Shown here piece after piece: positions 1-7,713 of a DNA stretch of 64,000 nucleotides; the stretch's first letter is position 1, and every line of letters starts with the position of its first letter. Source of the stretch: Fibrobacterota bacterium. Lineage in GTDB: Bacteria; Fibrobacterota; Fibrobacteria; UBA11236. The notes under the pieces were generated by a model. It made no database searches. It was not told the DNA's origin and worked only from the letters and a program-made list of their open reading frames with translations. Made by a program: the position numbers and the translations under genes. The DNA lies in assembly GCA_028287505.1 (NCBI GenBank), contig JAQBPN010000067.1, positions 1 through 64,000 of the forward strand, written 5' to 3'.

Positions 1-990
1 GGCGGCTTTGCGATCGGCGGCGGCCTGGGCCTTGGCTTCAGCGGCGGCCTTCGCCTTGTCGGCGGCGGAGGGCGCGGCGGCCACGGGAGCGGCAGGTACC
101 ACGGGTGCTACCGGTGCGGCGACGGGCGCGGCAGGTGCGACAGGAGCGGCGGCCACGGGAGCCGCGGCGGGTGCGGCCGGAGCGGGTGCGGGGGCGCTGC
201 CCAGGGAGGCCATGGCCTTTTCCAGTTTGGCGCGTTCATCGGCGCGGTCGGTATACAATATCGCCTTCTTGTACGAAGCCTTGGCGGCGGCCGGATCGAC
301 CTTGGCCTGGGCGTTGGCGAGACCGGTCCAGTACTCGCCGGATTCCGGCGAGGTTTTGATCAGTTCCTGATAGACGCCCACGGCCTTGGCATAGTCCCCG
401 GTCTTGTTGTAAGCGCGCGCCAGCTTGGCCGTATAGGTGGGATCGAAGTTCGGCAGCTTGCGGAGATCCTCGAGAACGGCGATGTAATCGACGACATGTT
501 TTTCGCGGCCCGCGGCCTCCATGAGGGTGAGGTATTTGATGCCCGTCACCATATCGTTCTTGTTCATGTTGAACAGCTTCTTCAGTACGGGAAGCTCCTC
601 TTCCTGCTTGCCCGCGCCTTCCAGGGCGTTGGAGTACCCGAGCAGGATGGAATAGTCGGTGGGCCTGAGTTCGGTGGCCGCTTTATAGGGCTCGATCGCC
701 TTGGCGAACTCGCCGGACTCCACATAGGCGGCGCCCAGCAGGGTCAGGGCCTCCAGGTAGTCCTTCTTCAGCTTGAGGGCTTCCTGCAAGGAACCGATGG
801 CTTCGTCCACGTTTCCTTCCTGGTAGTTTTCATTCGCGCGTTTGAACCACTCTTCCGCAGACTTGGGCCCATCCGCGAACCCGGAACTCGCAAGGGCGAG
901 AATCAAGCCGAGCGCGGCGAAAAAATGCGCGCCGTAACCAAGCAGGTTGCTGAGATGGAATGGTTTACGGTTGAAGGCAAAGTTTGACAT
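1..990 (-). CDS. Exported TPR-repeat protein with Ala/Pro-rich tail (C-terminus cut by window edge)
   Basis: The reading frame starts at an ATG at 990 and runs off the window, giving 330 codons. The first ~39 residues have a basic start, a hydrophobic stretch and an ASSGFA-D site, so it is probably exported. Residues ~44-255 are helical tetratricopeptide repeats with typical spacing (for example A-Y-x-x-G-x-x-x-x-A-I). From ~256 the chain becomes an Ala/Pro/Val-rich linker and then an Ala/Lys-rich helix, as in envelope proteins that cross the periplasm. TPR proteins act as protein-binding scaffolds; the partner is unknown. A GGAG lies upstream of the ATG. The C-terminal domain is not visible, so no specific function is assigned. 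Confidence 0.85.
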   Translation of the reverse strand, partial: MSNFAFNRKPFHLSNLLGYGAHFFAALGLILALASSGFADGPKSAEEWFKRANENYQEGNVDEAIGSLQEALKLKKDYLEALTLLGAAYVESGEFAKAIEPYKAATELRPTDYSILLGYSNALEGAGKQEEELPVLKKLFNMNKNDMVTGIKYLTLMEAAGREKHVVDYIAVLEDLRKLPNFDPTYTAKLARAYNKTGDYAKAVGVYQELIKTSPESGEYWTGLANAQAKVDPAAAKASYKKAILYTDRADERAKLEKAMASLGSAPAPAPAAPAAAPVAAAPVAPAAPVAAPVAPVVPAAPVAAAPSAADKAKAAAEAKAQAAADRKAA

Positions 991-1225
991 GGTATCTCCA
1001 ACAATGAATAATCGGCATCAACCTGAATTTCGATCCAACGAATCAAGGCGAGTGATCGCCTTGTCCCCAGGTGAACGCGCCCTAGAAAATGGGGCGGTAA
1101 AAATGTCCAAGTCCCCGGCAAAAAAGGATTTCCGGAAACCCCTGCAAAGATAACTATTTTAGCCCGGCGAGGTAAAAAAGTGGAGCGGAGCGATTTGTTC
1201 CGATCTCCATTTGGTCCAGTGGGAC

Positions 1226-1243
1226 CGGGGGTCCCGACCCCCG
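1226..1243 (-). terminator. GC-rich inverted repeat after epmA
   Basis: CGGGGG and CCCCCG arms face each other across a short loop, 20 bases beyond the epmA stop codon. No U-rich tract follows on the minus strand, so this is only a possible terminator or mRNA-end structure. The rest of the 991-1262 gap shows nothing beyond an AT-richer stretch upstream of the TPR gene. Confidence 0.3.
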
Positions 1244-1262
1244 TCAAATGCCGGCCCGGAGC

Positions 1263-2258
1263 CTAGCAGACGTCCCATGGGAAAGACAGGACGGAGGCGA
1301 TGTCCGGGCGGGAAAGTCCCAGTTGTACCATCCGGTCAAGCCCCATCGCCACACCCGCGCAAGGCGGCAGTCCCAAGCGCAAATCCGCCAATAAAGCCAT
1401 GTCTTTGGGCAATTCGGGCTTTCCCCGGGCCCGGCGCTTGGCGTTTTCCCCATCGAATCTGCGATCATATTCTTCCGGGTCGGCCAACTCCAGGTATCCG
1501 TTCCCCAATTCCATGCCTCCTCCATAGACTTCGAAGCGGTGGGCCAACCGGGGATCCCCCTGATGGACCTGGGCCTGGGCGGCCTGCTCCGCGGGGAAAT
1601 CATGAACGAAGGTCAGGACCCCGGGAGGAAAAGCGGGCTCTATGATATGGGACATGATGAAATCCAATGCGTCACTCTTGGAAGGAAAAGTTTCGGAAGC
1701 GGAGGACGAAGATTGAATAGAGGGAAGCCGACCCGATAAAGCCGGCAGGGTCAACAGCCGGTCAAGATCCAGTTCCAAGGGATCCGCTCCCATGGCTTCC
1801 CGGAATACGTCCCGATAGGTCCGGCGCACGCTGGGCATGTCACCGGTGGCGATCAGGCAGACTTTTTCCACGTCATCCATCAGATCGGACAGCGTGAAGC
1901 CCTTGCGATACCATTCCAGCATGGTGAACTCGGGATTGTGGCGCCCGCCCTTCTCCCCGTTGCGGAATGCCTTGGCAATCTGGTAGATGTCGGGAAAGCC
2001 GTGGCACAGGAGCCTTTTCATATGCGGCTCGGGAGAGGTTTGCAGATAAAAGGATTCGCCGGCTTCGGCGCGGGAAAACCCCGACGGATGGTAGTCCGCC
2101 GAGAATACATCGATATGGCAATCGAGGGATACGCCCCGGGACAATGCCGGGGTTTCCACCTCCAACACCCCGTTCCGGAAAAAGTATTCGCGGATGTTCC
2201 GAAGAACCTGCGCCCGGAAGGCCAGCGCGGCGGGATCGGGCCGGTGGGACGGGCTCAT
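1263..2258 (-). CDS. epmA: EF-P--(R)-beta-lysine ligase EpmA (GenX/PoxA), class II LysRS paralogue
   Basis: This 331-residue protein resembles a lysyl-tRNA synthetase catalytic core without the anticodon-binding domain, the normal EpmA size (E. coli ~325). Motif 2 is visible as FRN-x5-RHNPEFTMLEW and motif 3 as GVAMGLDRMVQL near the C-terminus. EpmA activates (R)-beta-lysine and attaches it to the EF-P tip lysine, so that EF-P can rescue ribosomes stalled at polyproline. The ATG at 2258 gives MSPSHRPDP, which matches where the family begins; an in-frame TTG at 2312 would add an unlikely proline-rich leader that reaches into the hairpin region. It lies downstream of efp on the same strand, and epmB is divergent from efp. 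Confidence 0.9.
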   Translation of the reverse strand: MSPSHRPDPAALAFRAQVLRNIREYFFRNGVLEVETPALSRGVSLDCHIDVFSADYHPSGFSRAEAGESFYLQTSPEPHMKRLLCHGFPDIYQIAKAFRNGEKGGRHNPEFTMLEWYRKGFTLSDLMDDVEKVCLIATGDMPSVRRTYRDVFREAMGADPLELDLDRLLTLPALSGRLPSIQSSSSASETFPSKSDALDFIMSHIIEPAFPPGVLTFVHDFPAEQAAQAQVHQGDPRLAHRFEVYGGGMELGNGYLELADPEEYDRRFDGENAKRRARGKPELPKDMALLADLRLGLPPCAGVAMGLDRMVQLGLSRPDIASVLSFPWDVC

Positions 2259-2324
2259 AAGACTGAAGAGTGGGTTGATTGAGGGAGGGGGGGATTTGAA
2301 AGGGCGGTGCAAGTAGAAATATTT

Positions 2325-2439
2325 CGTCGGGCGTCGGGCGTCGGGCGTCGGGCGAGAAAACCGAAGAGGGCTCTGAATTGTATTCGAGCCCGGTTTTCTC
2401 TTTTCTTAACGCCCGACGCCCGACGCCCGACGCCCGACG
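2325..2439. repeat. Large hairpin of tandem 7-mers between efp and epmA
   Basis: Four perfect copies of GTCGGGC occupy 2326-2353. Four copies of the complement, GCCCGAC, occupy 2411-2438. With one flanking base on each side, the 2325-2354 and 2410-2439 arms are perfect 30-bp inverted repeats. Inside them, AGAAAACC (2355-2362) pairs with GGTTTTCT (2392-2399), and GGGCTC (2368-2373) pairs with GAGCCC (2386-2391). In RNA this would be a very stable nested stem-loop; in DNA it could form a cruciform. It lies in the 240-bp gap between efp and epmA, so it may attenuate or stabilise the efp-epmA transcript, or be a dispersed repeat. Confidence 0.85.
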
Positions 2440-2501
2440 ATGTGCTGCTACAAAGCTCCACAGCGTCGGATCCCTTAAAGGTCATTCGAGCAATCTTCGT
2501 A

Positions 2502-3068
2502 TTACTTCGCCCGTTCCACGTATTCACCCGTGCGGGTGTCGATCTTGATGCGGTCGCCCTGGCCGATGAACAACGGGATTTGGATTTCCGCGCCGGTCTC
2601 CACCTTGGCGGCCTTGGTCACGTTGTTCGAGGTGTCGCCTTTGACGGCGGGCTCGGTGTAGGTGATGGTGAGATCCATGAAAACGGGAGGCGTCACGGAG
2701 ATGGGCTTGTCGCCCCAGAACGAGATATCGCACTCGGTATTCTCGAGCAGCCACTTTTCGGCGCCGTCCATGTTTTCCTTGCTGATCTCCACCTGCTCAT
2801 AGGACTTGGTGTCCATGAAGGTGTAGTTCACGCCGTCCGTGTAGAGGAACTGCATGGTGGTATTGGTGATGTCCGCTTCCTGGAAGGAATCCCCCGACTT
2901 GAAGGTCTTTTCCAGCTGCCTGCCGGTGATCAGATTCTTAAGGCGGACGCGATTGAAGGCCTGCCCCTTGCCCGGCTTTACGAATTCGTTCTCCACGATC
3001 ATGCAGGGCTGGTTATCCAGCATGATTTTCAAGCGCTTCCTGAATTCGTTTGTGCTAACTGTGCCCAT
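2502..3068 (-). CDS. efp: Translation elongation factor P
   Basis: The 188 residues align along their length with bacterial EF-P: N-terminal KOW-like domain, central OB domain and a C-terminal OB domain ending in the classic IDTRTGEYVERAK. EF-P binds between the P and E sites and promotes peptide bonds at polyproline stretches. The tip loop reads EFVKPGKGQAF with Lys34 at the modified position, as in beta-lysylated EF-P rather than the Arg32 (rhamnosylated) type. ATG at 3068 is preceded by a good GGAGG. Both modification enzymes, epmA and epmB, flank it, so the pathway is complete here apart from the EpmC hydroxylase, which is not seen. Confidence 0.96.
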   Translation of the reverse strand: MGTVSTNEFRKRLKIMLDNQPCMIVENEFVKPGKGQAFNRVRLKNLITGRQLEKTFKSGDSFQEADITNTTMQFLYTDGVNYTFMDTKSYEQVEISKENMDGAEKWLLENTECDISFWGDKPISVTPPVFMDLTITYTEPAVKGDTSNNVTKAAKVETGAEIQIPLFIGQGDRIKIDTRTGEYVERAK

Positions 3069-3132
3069 AGGTGGCCTCCGGGTCGAATCTGATTATATTC
3101 AGTGAAATTTGGCCCAGATATATAGAAAAATC

Positions 3133-4170
3133 ATGCCTTTAATTCCAAAAGCCGTCGACGCTACGCCCCAAGGCCACGCGGATGCCGTGGCCTGGCAGAA
3201 GGAAATGCAGGAAGCCTTCCGCAACCTTGGAGCCCTGCTGCGCTATCTTGATCTGGACCCGGCTTTGGCTCCGGAAGGCATCCTCCCCGATCCGGCCTTT
3301 CCCCTATTGACCCCAAAAAGCTTTGCTTCCCGCATGGCAAAAGGGGATTGGCGGGACCCGCTGCTGTTGCAAATCCTCCCCTTGGCCCGGGAAAACGCGG
3401 CCGCGTCGGGCTTTCGGGACGATGCCGTAGGGGACCTTGCCTCCCAAATCGTACCCGGCCTCTTGCATAAATACGCCTCCCGGGCCCTCCTGATGGTTTC
3501 CCACCAATGCGCCGTCCATTGCCGCTACTGCTTCCGCCGGGAATTCCCCTACGGCGACCTGCCCCGGGGCCAGGCCGGCTGGGACCAGGCCTGGTCCTAT
3601 CTGGAAACCGCGGAAGGCTTGGATGAAATCGTCCTGAGCGGCGGCGATCCCCTATTTTTGGACAACCGGCGCCTGGAGCGCATTCTTGAGAAAGCGGCTT
3701 CTTTGCCGCATATCCATACCATCCGCTTCCATACCCGCCTGCCCATCGTGCTTCCCTCGCGCATCGAACCCGGCCTGCTTTCCCTGCTGCGCAAGACGGC
3801 GGACCGGAAAACCCTGGTGGTCGTGGTCCATGCCAACCACGGGGCCGAAATCGGACCGGAGTGCGCCCAGGCCCTTAAGGACTTGCGCGAGGCCGGGGCG
3901 TTGCTGCTGAACCAGGCCGTCCTGCTGGCGGGGATCAATGATGATGCGGACGTGCTGGCGGATCTGTCCAGGACCCTTGTCCGTTGCGGGGTGATTCCCT
4001 ACTACCTGCACCAATTGGACCGGGTGACGGGCACGGCCCACTTCGAGGTCGACGAGGCGCGCGGGCGCGGATTGATCGAAGCCCTGCGGGGGAAACTTCC
4101 CGGTTACGCCATCCCCCGCTACGTGCGCGAGACGGCGGGGGAAGCCTACAAGACCCCGCTCTCCGCATAA
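3133..4170 (+). CDS. epmB: EF-P lysine 2,3-aminomutase EpmB (radical SAM)
   Basis: The 345-residue protein (E. coli EpmB 342) is a radical-SAM, PLP-dependent lysine 2,3-aminomutase homologue. The [4Fe-4S] motif is CAVHCRYC (C-x3-C-x2-C) in a VPGLLHKY...ALLMVSHQC context, followed by FRREFPY and the SGGDPL motif. It makes (R)-beta-lysine, which EpmA transfers to EF-P. It is divergent from efp, with 64 bases between the start codons, a natural place for back-to-back promoters. The start is placed at ATG 3133 (MPLIPKAV); an upstream TTG at 3109 is possible. It lacks the extra terminal domains of clostridial KamA. The adjacency of all three genes makes the assignment strong. Confidence 0.93.
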   Translation: MPLIPKAVDATPQGHADAVAWQKEMQEAFRNLGALLRYLDLDPALAPEGILPDPAFPLLTPKSFASRMAKGDWRDPLLLQILPLARENAAASGFRDDAVGDLASQIVPGLLHKYASRALLMVSHQCAVHCRYCFRREFPYGDLPRGQAGWDQAWSYLETAEGLDEIVLSGGDPLFLDNRRLERILEKAASLPHIHTIRFHTRLPIVLPSRIEPGLLSLLRKTADRKTLVVVVHANHGAEIGPECAQALKDLREAGALLLNQAVLLAGINDDADVLADLSRTLVRCGVIPYYLHQLDRVTGTAHFEVDEARGRGLIEALRGKLPGYAIPRYVRETAGEAYKTPLSA

Positions 4171-4209
4171 CTCGAAGCTACCAGCGAGCCGTCCCGCACC
4201 GGGTCGTTC

Positions 4210-4234
4210 CGTTGTCCAAGTGACAACGATTTTT
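4210..4234 (+). terminator. Intrinsic terminator after epmB
   Basis: CGTTGTC (4210-4216) pairs with GACAACG (4222-4228) over a 5-base loop and is followed by ATTTTT, 40 bases after the epmB stop codon. This has the standard form of a Rho-independent terminator. Confidence 0.75.
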
Positions 4235-4283
4235 GGGAAAAAAGCCCCTTCGCGAACCTGGACTTGCGTCTAGATTTCCTTCC

Positions 4284-4805
4284 ATGAGATGGATCCCCTT
4301 GTTGATGGCCTGCATTGCGGCGGTTTCGCTTTCCCGCGCCGAGGATGCCGTCCCCAAGTCGGGCACCTTGCTTCTCCTGCACTATCGCTGGCGCCACGAC
4401 ACCCTGAAGCTCATCGAGTCGCAGCGGGTCAAGGCCGCGGTGAAGGTTTCCCGATCCCGGAACCGGGATGCGCGGGACCAGGGAACGGAAACGGCGCGCT
4501 CCCCTTTCAGCTATGAAGTGATCTCGGCGGACGGATCCCTCATCGCCATCAAGTATCTGCATGACCCGGGGCTCCGGCAGGTGGAAGTCCAGGATCGGGG
4601 CGAGCATCAATTGCACCGGGAACAAAGCCCCGTGGATTCCTCGGACATCTTCCTGCGGGTTCCCGAACCGAATGCGAAGGCGATCCGTTTCTATCGGCAT
4701 GGAACGCCGGGCCCGGCGGCGAAACGCAGCGAGGGGGCCGCGGCCGGCCTGGGACCGGAACCGGCGCCTTCCAAAACCCTGATCGCGGAGTTCCCCCTGG
4801 AATGA
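4284..4805 (+). CDS. Secreted protein of unknown function paired with an M64 peptidase
   Basis: The 173-residue product begins with a signal peptide (MRWIPLLMACIAAVSLSRA-E). I do not recognise a family by motif. The mature part is charged, with a plausible beta-rich domain over residues 25-140 and a loose Ala/Pro/Gly tail. Its stop codon overlaps the start of the next gene in ATGA, which indicates translational coupling. By context it may be a companion or inhibitor of the M64-like peptidase, but this is only inference. An in-frame upstream start at 4233 would overlap the epmB terminator and is disfavoured. Confidence 0.75.
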   Translation: MRWIPLLMACIAAVSLSRAEDAVPKSGTLLLLHYRWRHDTLKLIESQRVKAAVKVSRSRNRDARDQGTETARSPFSYEVISADGSLIAIKYLHDPGLRQVEVQDRGEHQLHREQSPVDSSDIFLRVPEPNAKAIRFYRHGTPGPAAKRSEGAAAGLGPEPAPSKTLIAEFPLE

Positions 4806-6088
4806 AGTTGCTGCCGGCATGCTTCTCCCGTCTCCCCCGCTTCCCCGCCTTGGGATTGTCGCTGGCTTTGTCCGCGGGCGGCCCGTGGGCGCAGACCGGC
4901 GAACTGATCGTGGTCAAGGAAACCGGACCGCGCGACAAGCGCGTGAACATGGTCATCATCGGCGACGGTTATACCACCGCGGACAAGGCCAAATTCAAAT
5001 CGCAGATGCAGACCATCGCGGACGCCGTCGTGAAGGACGTCCCTTTGTGGGACTACACGGACTACTTCAACATCTACGGGATATTCGTCGCCTCCAACCA
5101 GACGGGCGCGGACAATTCGGCGCCTGGAGTGGTCCGCGACACCTACTTCGGCGCCAACTACGTGAACGGCTCCCGGCTGCTGATCATCGACAACAGCAAG
5201 GGCATGGCCGTCATCAACAAATACCTGCCGGAGGCGGACATGCAGTTCGCCATCGTGAACAGCGAGGTGTACGGCGGTTCCGGCGGAGAAATCGCCGTGG
5301 CCAATTACACCTCGCCGGAAATCATCGCCCACGAAGTGCAGCATTCCTTTACCGGCCTGGGCGACGAATACGACTATCCGGGCGTGGAACCCTGGGAAGC
5401 CCCCAACACCACCAAGACCACGGTCCGCAAGGATATCCGCTGGACCCATTGGATCGCCGCGGCCACGCCGGTGCCCACCCCCGAGACCCCCGCCTACGAA
5501 AAGCTTTCCGGCCTGTTCGAGGGCGCCGCCTACAATGCCACGGGCTGGTACCGCCCCAAGCAGAACTGCCGCATGCGGGAAAACGGCATTCCCTTCTGCG
5601 AGGTATGCATGGAAGCCGTGCTGCTCTCCCTGTACGACAGAGTGTCCCCCCTGGATTCCGCGCTCCCGAAAACCGCGCTGGTCACCGTGGCCATGAATCA
5701 GGTCCCGCCCTTGCATGTGATAACCAAGAAACCGATCTTCCACGACCTTTCCTTGGCCTGGTTCGTGGACGGCGCCCTCCAGGCGGACGTGCAGGGCGCA
5801 ACCTTCACCAAGCCCCTGGCCGCGGGTCTCCATCGGGTCACCGTGAAGGTGAGCGACACCACGCACGTCGTGCGCAAGGATCCGAAAGGACTGCTTTCGG
5901 ATTCGGCATCGTGGCAGGTCTCCGTGACCGCGACGACGCGGCTCCTCGCCACCAGGCCTACCGCGGCGCGGGGAATCCGGAAAGGGGACGCGGAAGCGGA
6001 CCTCAACGGCAGAACCCTTCGCCACCACGCACGGGCATCCCTGCCGCCCGCAGGGATGGGTGCGCGGCGCACGGAAAACGCCCCCTGA
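4802..6088 (+). CDS. Secreted zinc metallopeptidase, M64 (IgA peptidase M64) family
   Basis: The protein has 428 residues and a signal peptide ending near AGGPWA-Q (residue 30). The zinc site is H177-E-V-Q-H181 followed by DEY at 188-190, the HExxH-x6-DE arrangement of family M64. The N-terminal part (KRVNMVIIGDGYTTADKAKF) is the usual start of the M64 domain, and a Cys-x2-Cys pair follows near CEVCMEA. A beta-sandwich-like region follows the catalytic domain. The last ~40 residues are Arg-rich and contain DLNGR; they may be a degraded sorting tail or an out-of-frame end. It is coupled by ATGA to the preceding secreted protein and converges on the Omp85 gene 6 bases away. Confidence 0.85.
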   Translation: MKLLPACFSRLPRFPALGLSLALSAGGPWAQTGELIVVKETGPRDKRVNMVIIGDGYTTADKAKFKSQMQTIADAVVKDVPLWDYTDYFNIYGIFVASNQTGADNSAPGVVRDTYFGANYVNGSRLLIIDNSKGMAVINKYLPEADMQFAIVNSEVYGGSGGEIAVANYTSPEIIAHEVQHSFTGLGDEYDYPGVEPWEAPNTTKTTVRKDIRWTHWIAAATPVPTPETPAYEKLSGLFEGAAYNATGWYRPKQNCRMRENGIPFCEVCMEAVLLSLYDRVSPLDSALPKTALVTVAMNQVPPLHVITKKPIFHDLSLAWFVDGALQADVQGATFTKPLAAGLHRVTVKVSDTTHVVRKDPKGLLSDSASWQVSVTATTRLLATRPTAARGIRKGDAEADLNGRTLRHHARASLPPAGMGARRTENAP

Positions 6089-6094
6089 AACAGA

Positions 6095-7699
6095 TCAGAA
6101 ATTGTTGGTGACGCGCAAATGCACGAACCCGTCGCCGACCGCGCGATCCGGGTTCAACGCATAGCTGATTCCGAAGGTCCAATCCTTGGCTCCCGACTCG
6201 ATGCCCAGACCGTAGCCCGCCACCCGCTGCCAATCGATATCGCCGCCCAGGCGGTTGATGAAAGCCGGCACCACGAATACCGAGGCCCGGCTTTTGGGAG
6301 CGAGCAGGAACTGCAATTCGAAATTCCCGTATACGAAAAGGTTGGTCAGGAATTCCCGTTCCCGGAATCCGCGCACCGTGTTCGCGCCGCCCAGGGAGAA
6401 GAGTTCGCCGCGGTTGGAGCGGCCTTCCAGGGGCCAGTTGCCGCTTCCGGAAATCAGCGCATAGGCCACCCAGCGCCCGGCGTTCGCCCATAGGGCCAGC
6501 TCATTGAGGTTCTGCACCAGGAAATAGGACGTGTCCCCCAGATCGCGATGCACGCCGTTCAAACGCACCGAGTAGCGCGCGCCCTGCAGCGTCCCGGGAA
6601 CCCTGTCGCGGGCATCGTACTGGAAGCCGAGCCCCGCGATTTCCGCCTCGGACCCGGCGTTGGCCAGGTAGTCATGGTTGGATTGGCGCGCGAACGAGAA
6701 CAGATAGCGGGAATGGAAATCCAGATCCTGGAACAGGGAAAGTTCCGCGTCCGATTCAGTATAGACGGAATCCTCGATGGAGATGCGGCCCTCCACATGC
6801 GCCCCCACGCGCGTGCTCAGCAGCCAGGGTTCGGTATAGGCCAGCCTCGCATCGCGGGTGTCCGCCGCCCCTTCCCCGGTCTGTTTGCTGTCGAAGGTGA
6901 AGTCCAGATCCCGGGCCGTGCCGCGCAGATTGATCAGGTGGATGTCCACGAAGCCGTTCAGCCCAGCCCCGCCCTTTTTCTCGGAGTCGTATCCCAGTAT
7001 GCCGCTCACGTGGCTTCCCTTCAAATCGGTGAGGATGAGGCTGGGATAGAGGAGATTGCGCGTGGAATCCCGGAACAAGGTCCCCGGCACCACGGCCTCG
7101 AAATATCCCGTGCGCGACAGCTTTTCCGCGGCCAGGCGCAGGCGCGCTTCGCTATAGGTCTCCCCGTAACGCAGGAGTGACAGGCGGTCCAGGACGTCCG
7201 GCCGCGTGCGGCTGCCGGAATGCCTGTAGCCGCCGAACTTGTAGCCGTCCCCGGGCGCGATGGCGATGGACAGGTCGGCCACCGGCGCCTCCCCGCGGGC
7301 GGCGAAATCGATGGCGACCGAGGCGAAGGGATGGCCGTGGTCCAGGAGGTAGGCGCGGATGCGATCGCCGATGGCTTTCAGATTGGACGCGGATGCCGGC
7401 TCGCCCTGGTAGGCATTGATGCCCAACTGGACCGTCGTGAACGCAGGCGTGCTTCGGACCAGGATGGCTCCCAGGGAAAAGAGCGGTCCCGGGACCAGCG
7501 AACCGTTTTCATCGCGCGCGGCGCGGAGATGACCCGAGGCCATGGATGCGGTGACGGCGGCGTTGGCGCGGGTGGCGGAATCGGCGGCCGGTCCGCGGAC
7601 CGGATCGGATACCGCGCGCCCGGCCCGGAGCGAATCCACCGCCGGTTCCTGGGCCTTGGCCCGGACGCAAAGGCAGGCCGCGCAAAGCCAATCCTCCAT
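6095..7699 (-). CDS. Omp85-family outer-membrane protein with two POTRA-like domains (TamA/ShlB type)
   Basis: The 534 residues contain two POTRA-like segments (roughly 105-140 and 150-205; the second has G-Y-F-E-A-V at its end) and then a 16-strand-type barrel. The loop-6 motif appears as GGANTVRGFRERE, and the chain ends in ...RVTNNF with a C-terminal Phe, as BAM substrates do. Omp85 proteins insert or translocate polypeptides across the outer membrane. It lies 14 bases after the 1098-residue barrel gene on the same strand, so it may act on that protein or its partners. ATG 7699 gives a short Cys-rich signal-like start; the true start is less certain than the rest. Confidence 0.85.
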   Translation of the reverse strand: MEDWLCAACLCVRAKAQEPAVDSLRAGRAVSDPVRGPAADSATRANAAVTASMASGHLRAARDENGSLVPGPLFSLGAILVRSTPAFTTVQLGINAYQGEPASASNLKAIGDRIRAYLLDHGHPFASVAIDFAARGEAPVADLSIAIAPGDGYKFGGYRHSGSRTRPDVLDRLSLLRYGETYSEARLRLAAEKLSRTGYFEAVVPGTLFRDSTRNLLYPSLILTDLKGSHVSGILGYDSEKKGGAGLNGFVDIHLINLRGTARDLDFTFDSKQTGEGAADTRDARLAYTEPWLLSTRVGAHVEGRISIEDSVYTESDAELSLFQDLDFHSRYLFSFARQSNHDYLANAGSEAEIAGLGFQYDARDRVPGTLQGARYSVRLNGVHRDLGDTSYFLVQNLNELALWANAGRWVAYALISGSGNWPLEGRSNRGELFSLGGANTVRGFREREFLTNLFVYGNFELQFLLAPKSRASVFVVPAFINRLGGDIDWQRVAGYGLGIESGAKDWTFGISYALNPDRAVGDGFVHLRVTNNF

Positions 7700-7713
7700 C
7701 CGTGCGCCGCGAA

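Noticed and set aside
5940-6088. Frameshift at the end of the M64-type peptidase gene that would restore a sorting domain
   Set aside because: The other two frames of the last ~100 bases do not give a convincing sorting domain either, so I cannot support a frameshift.
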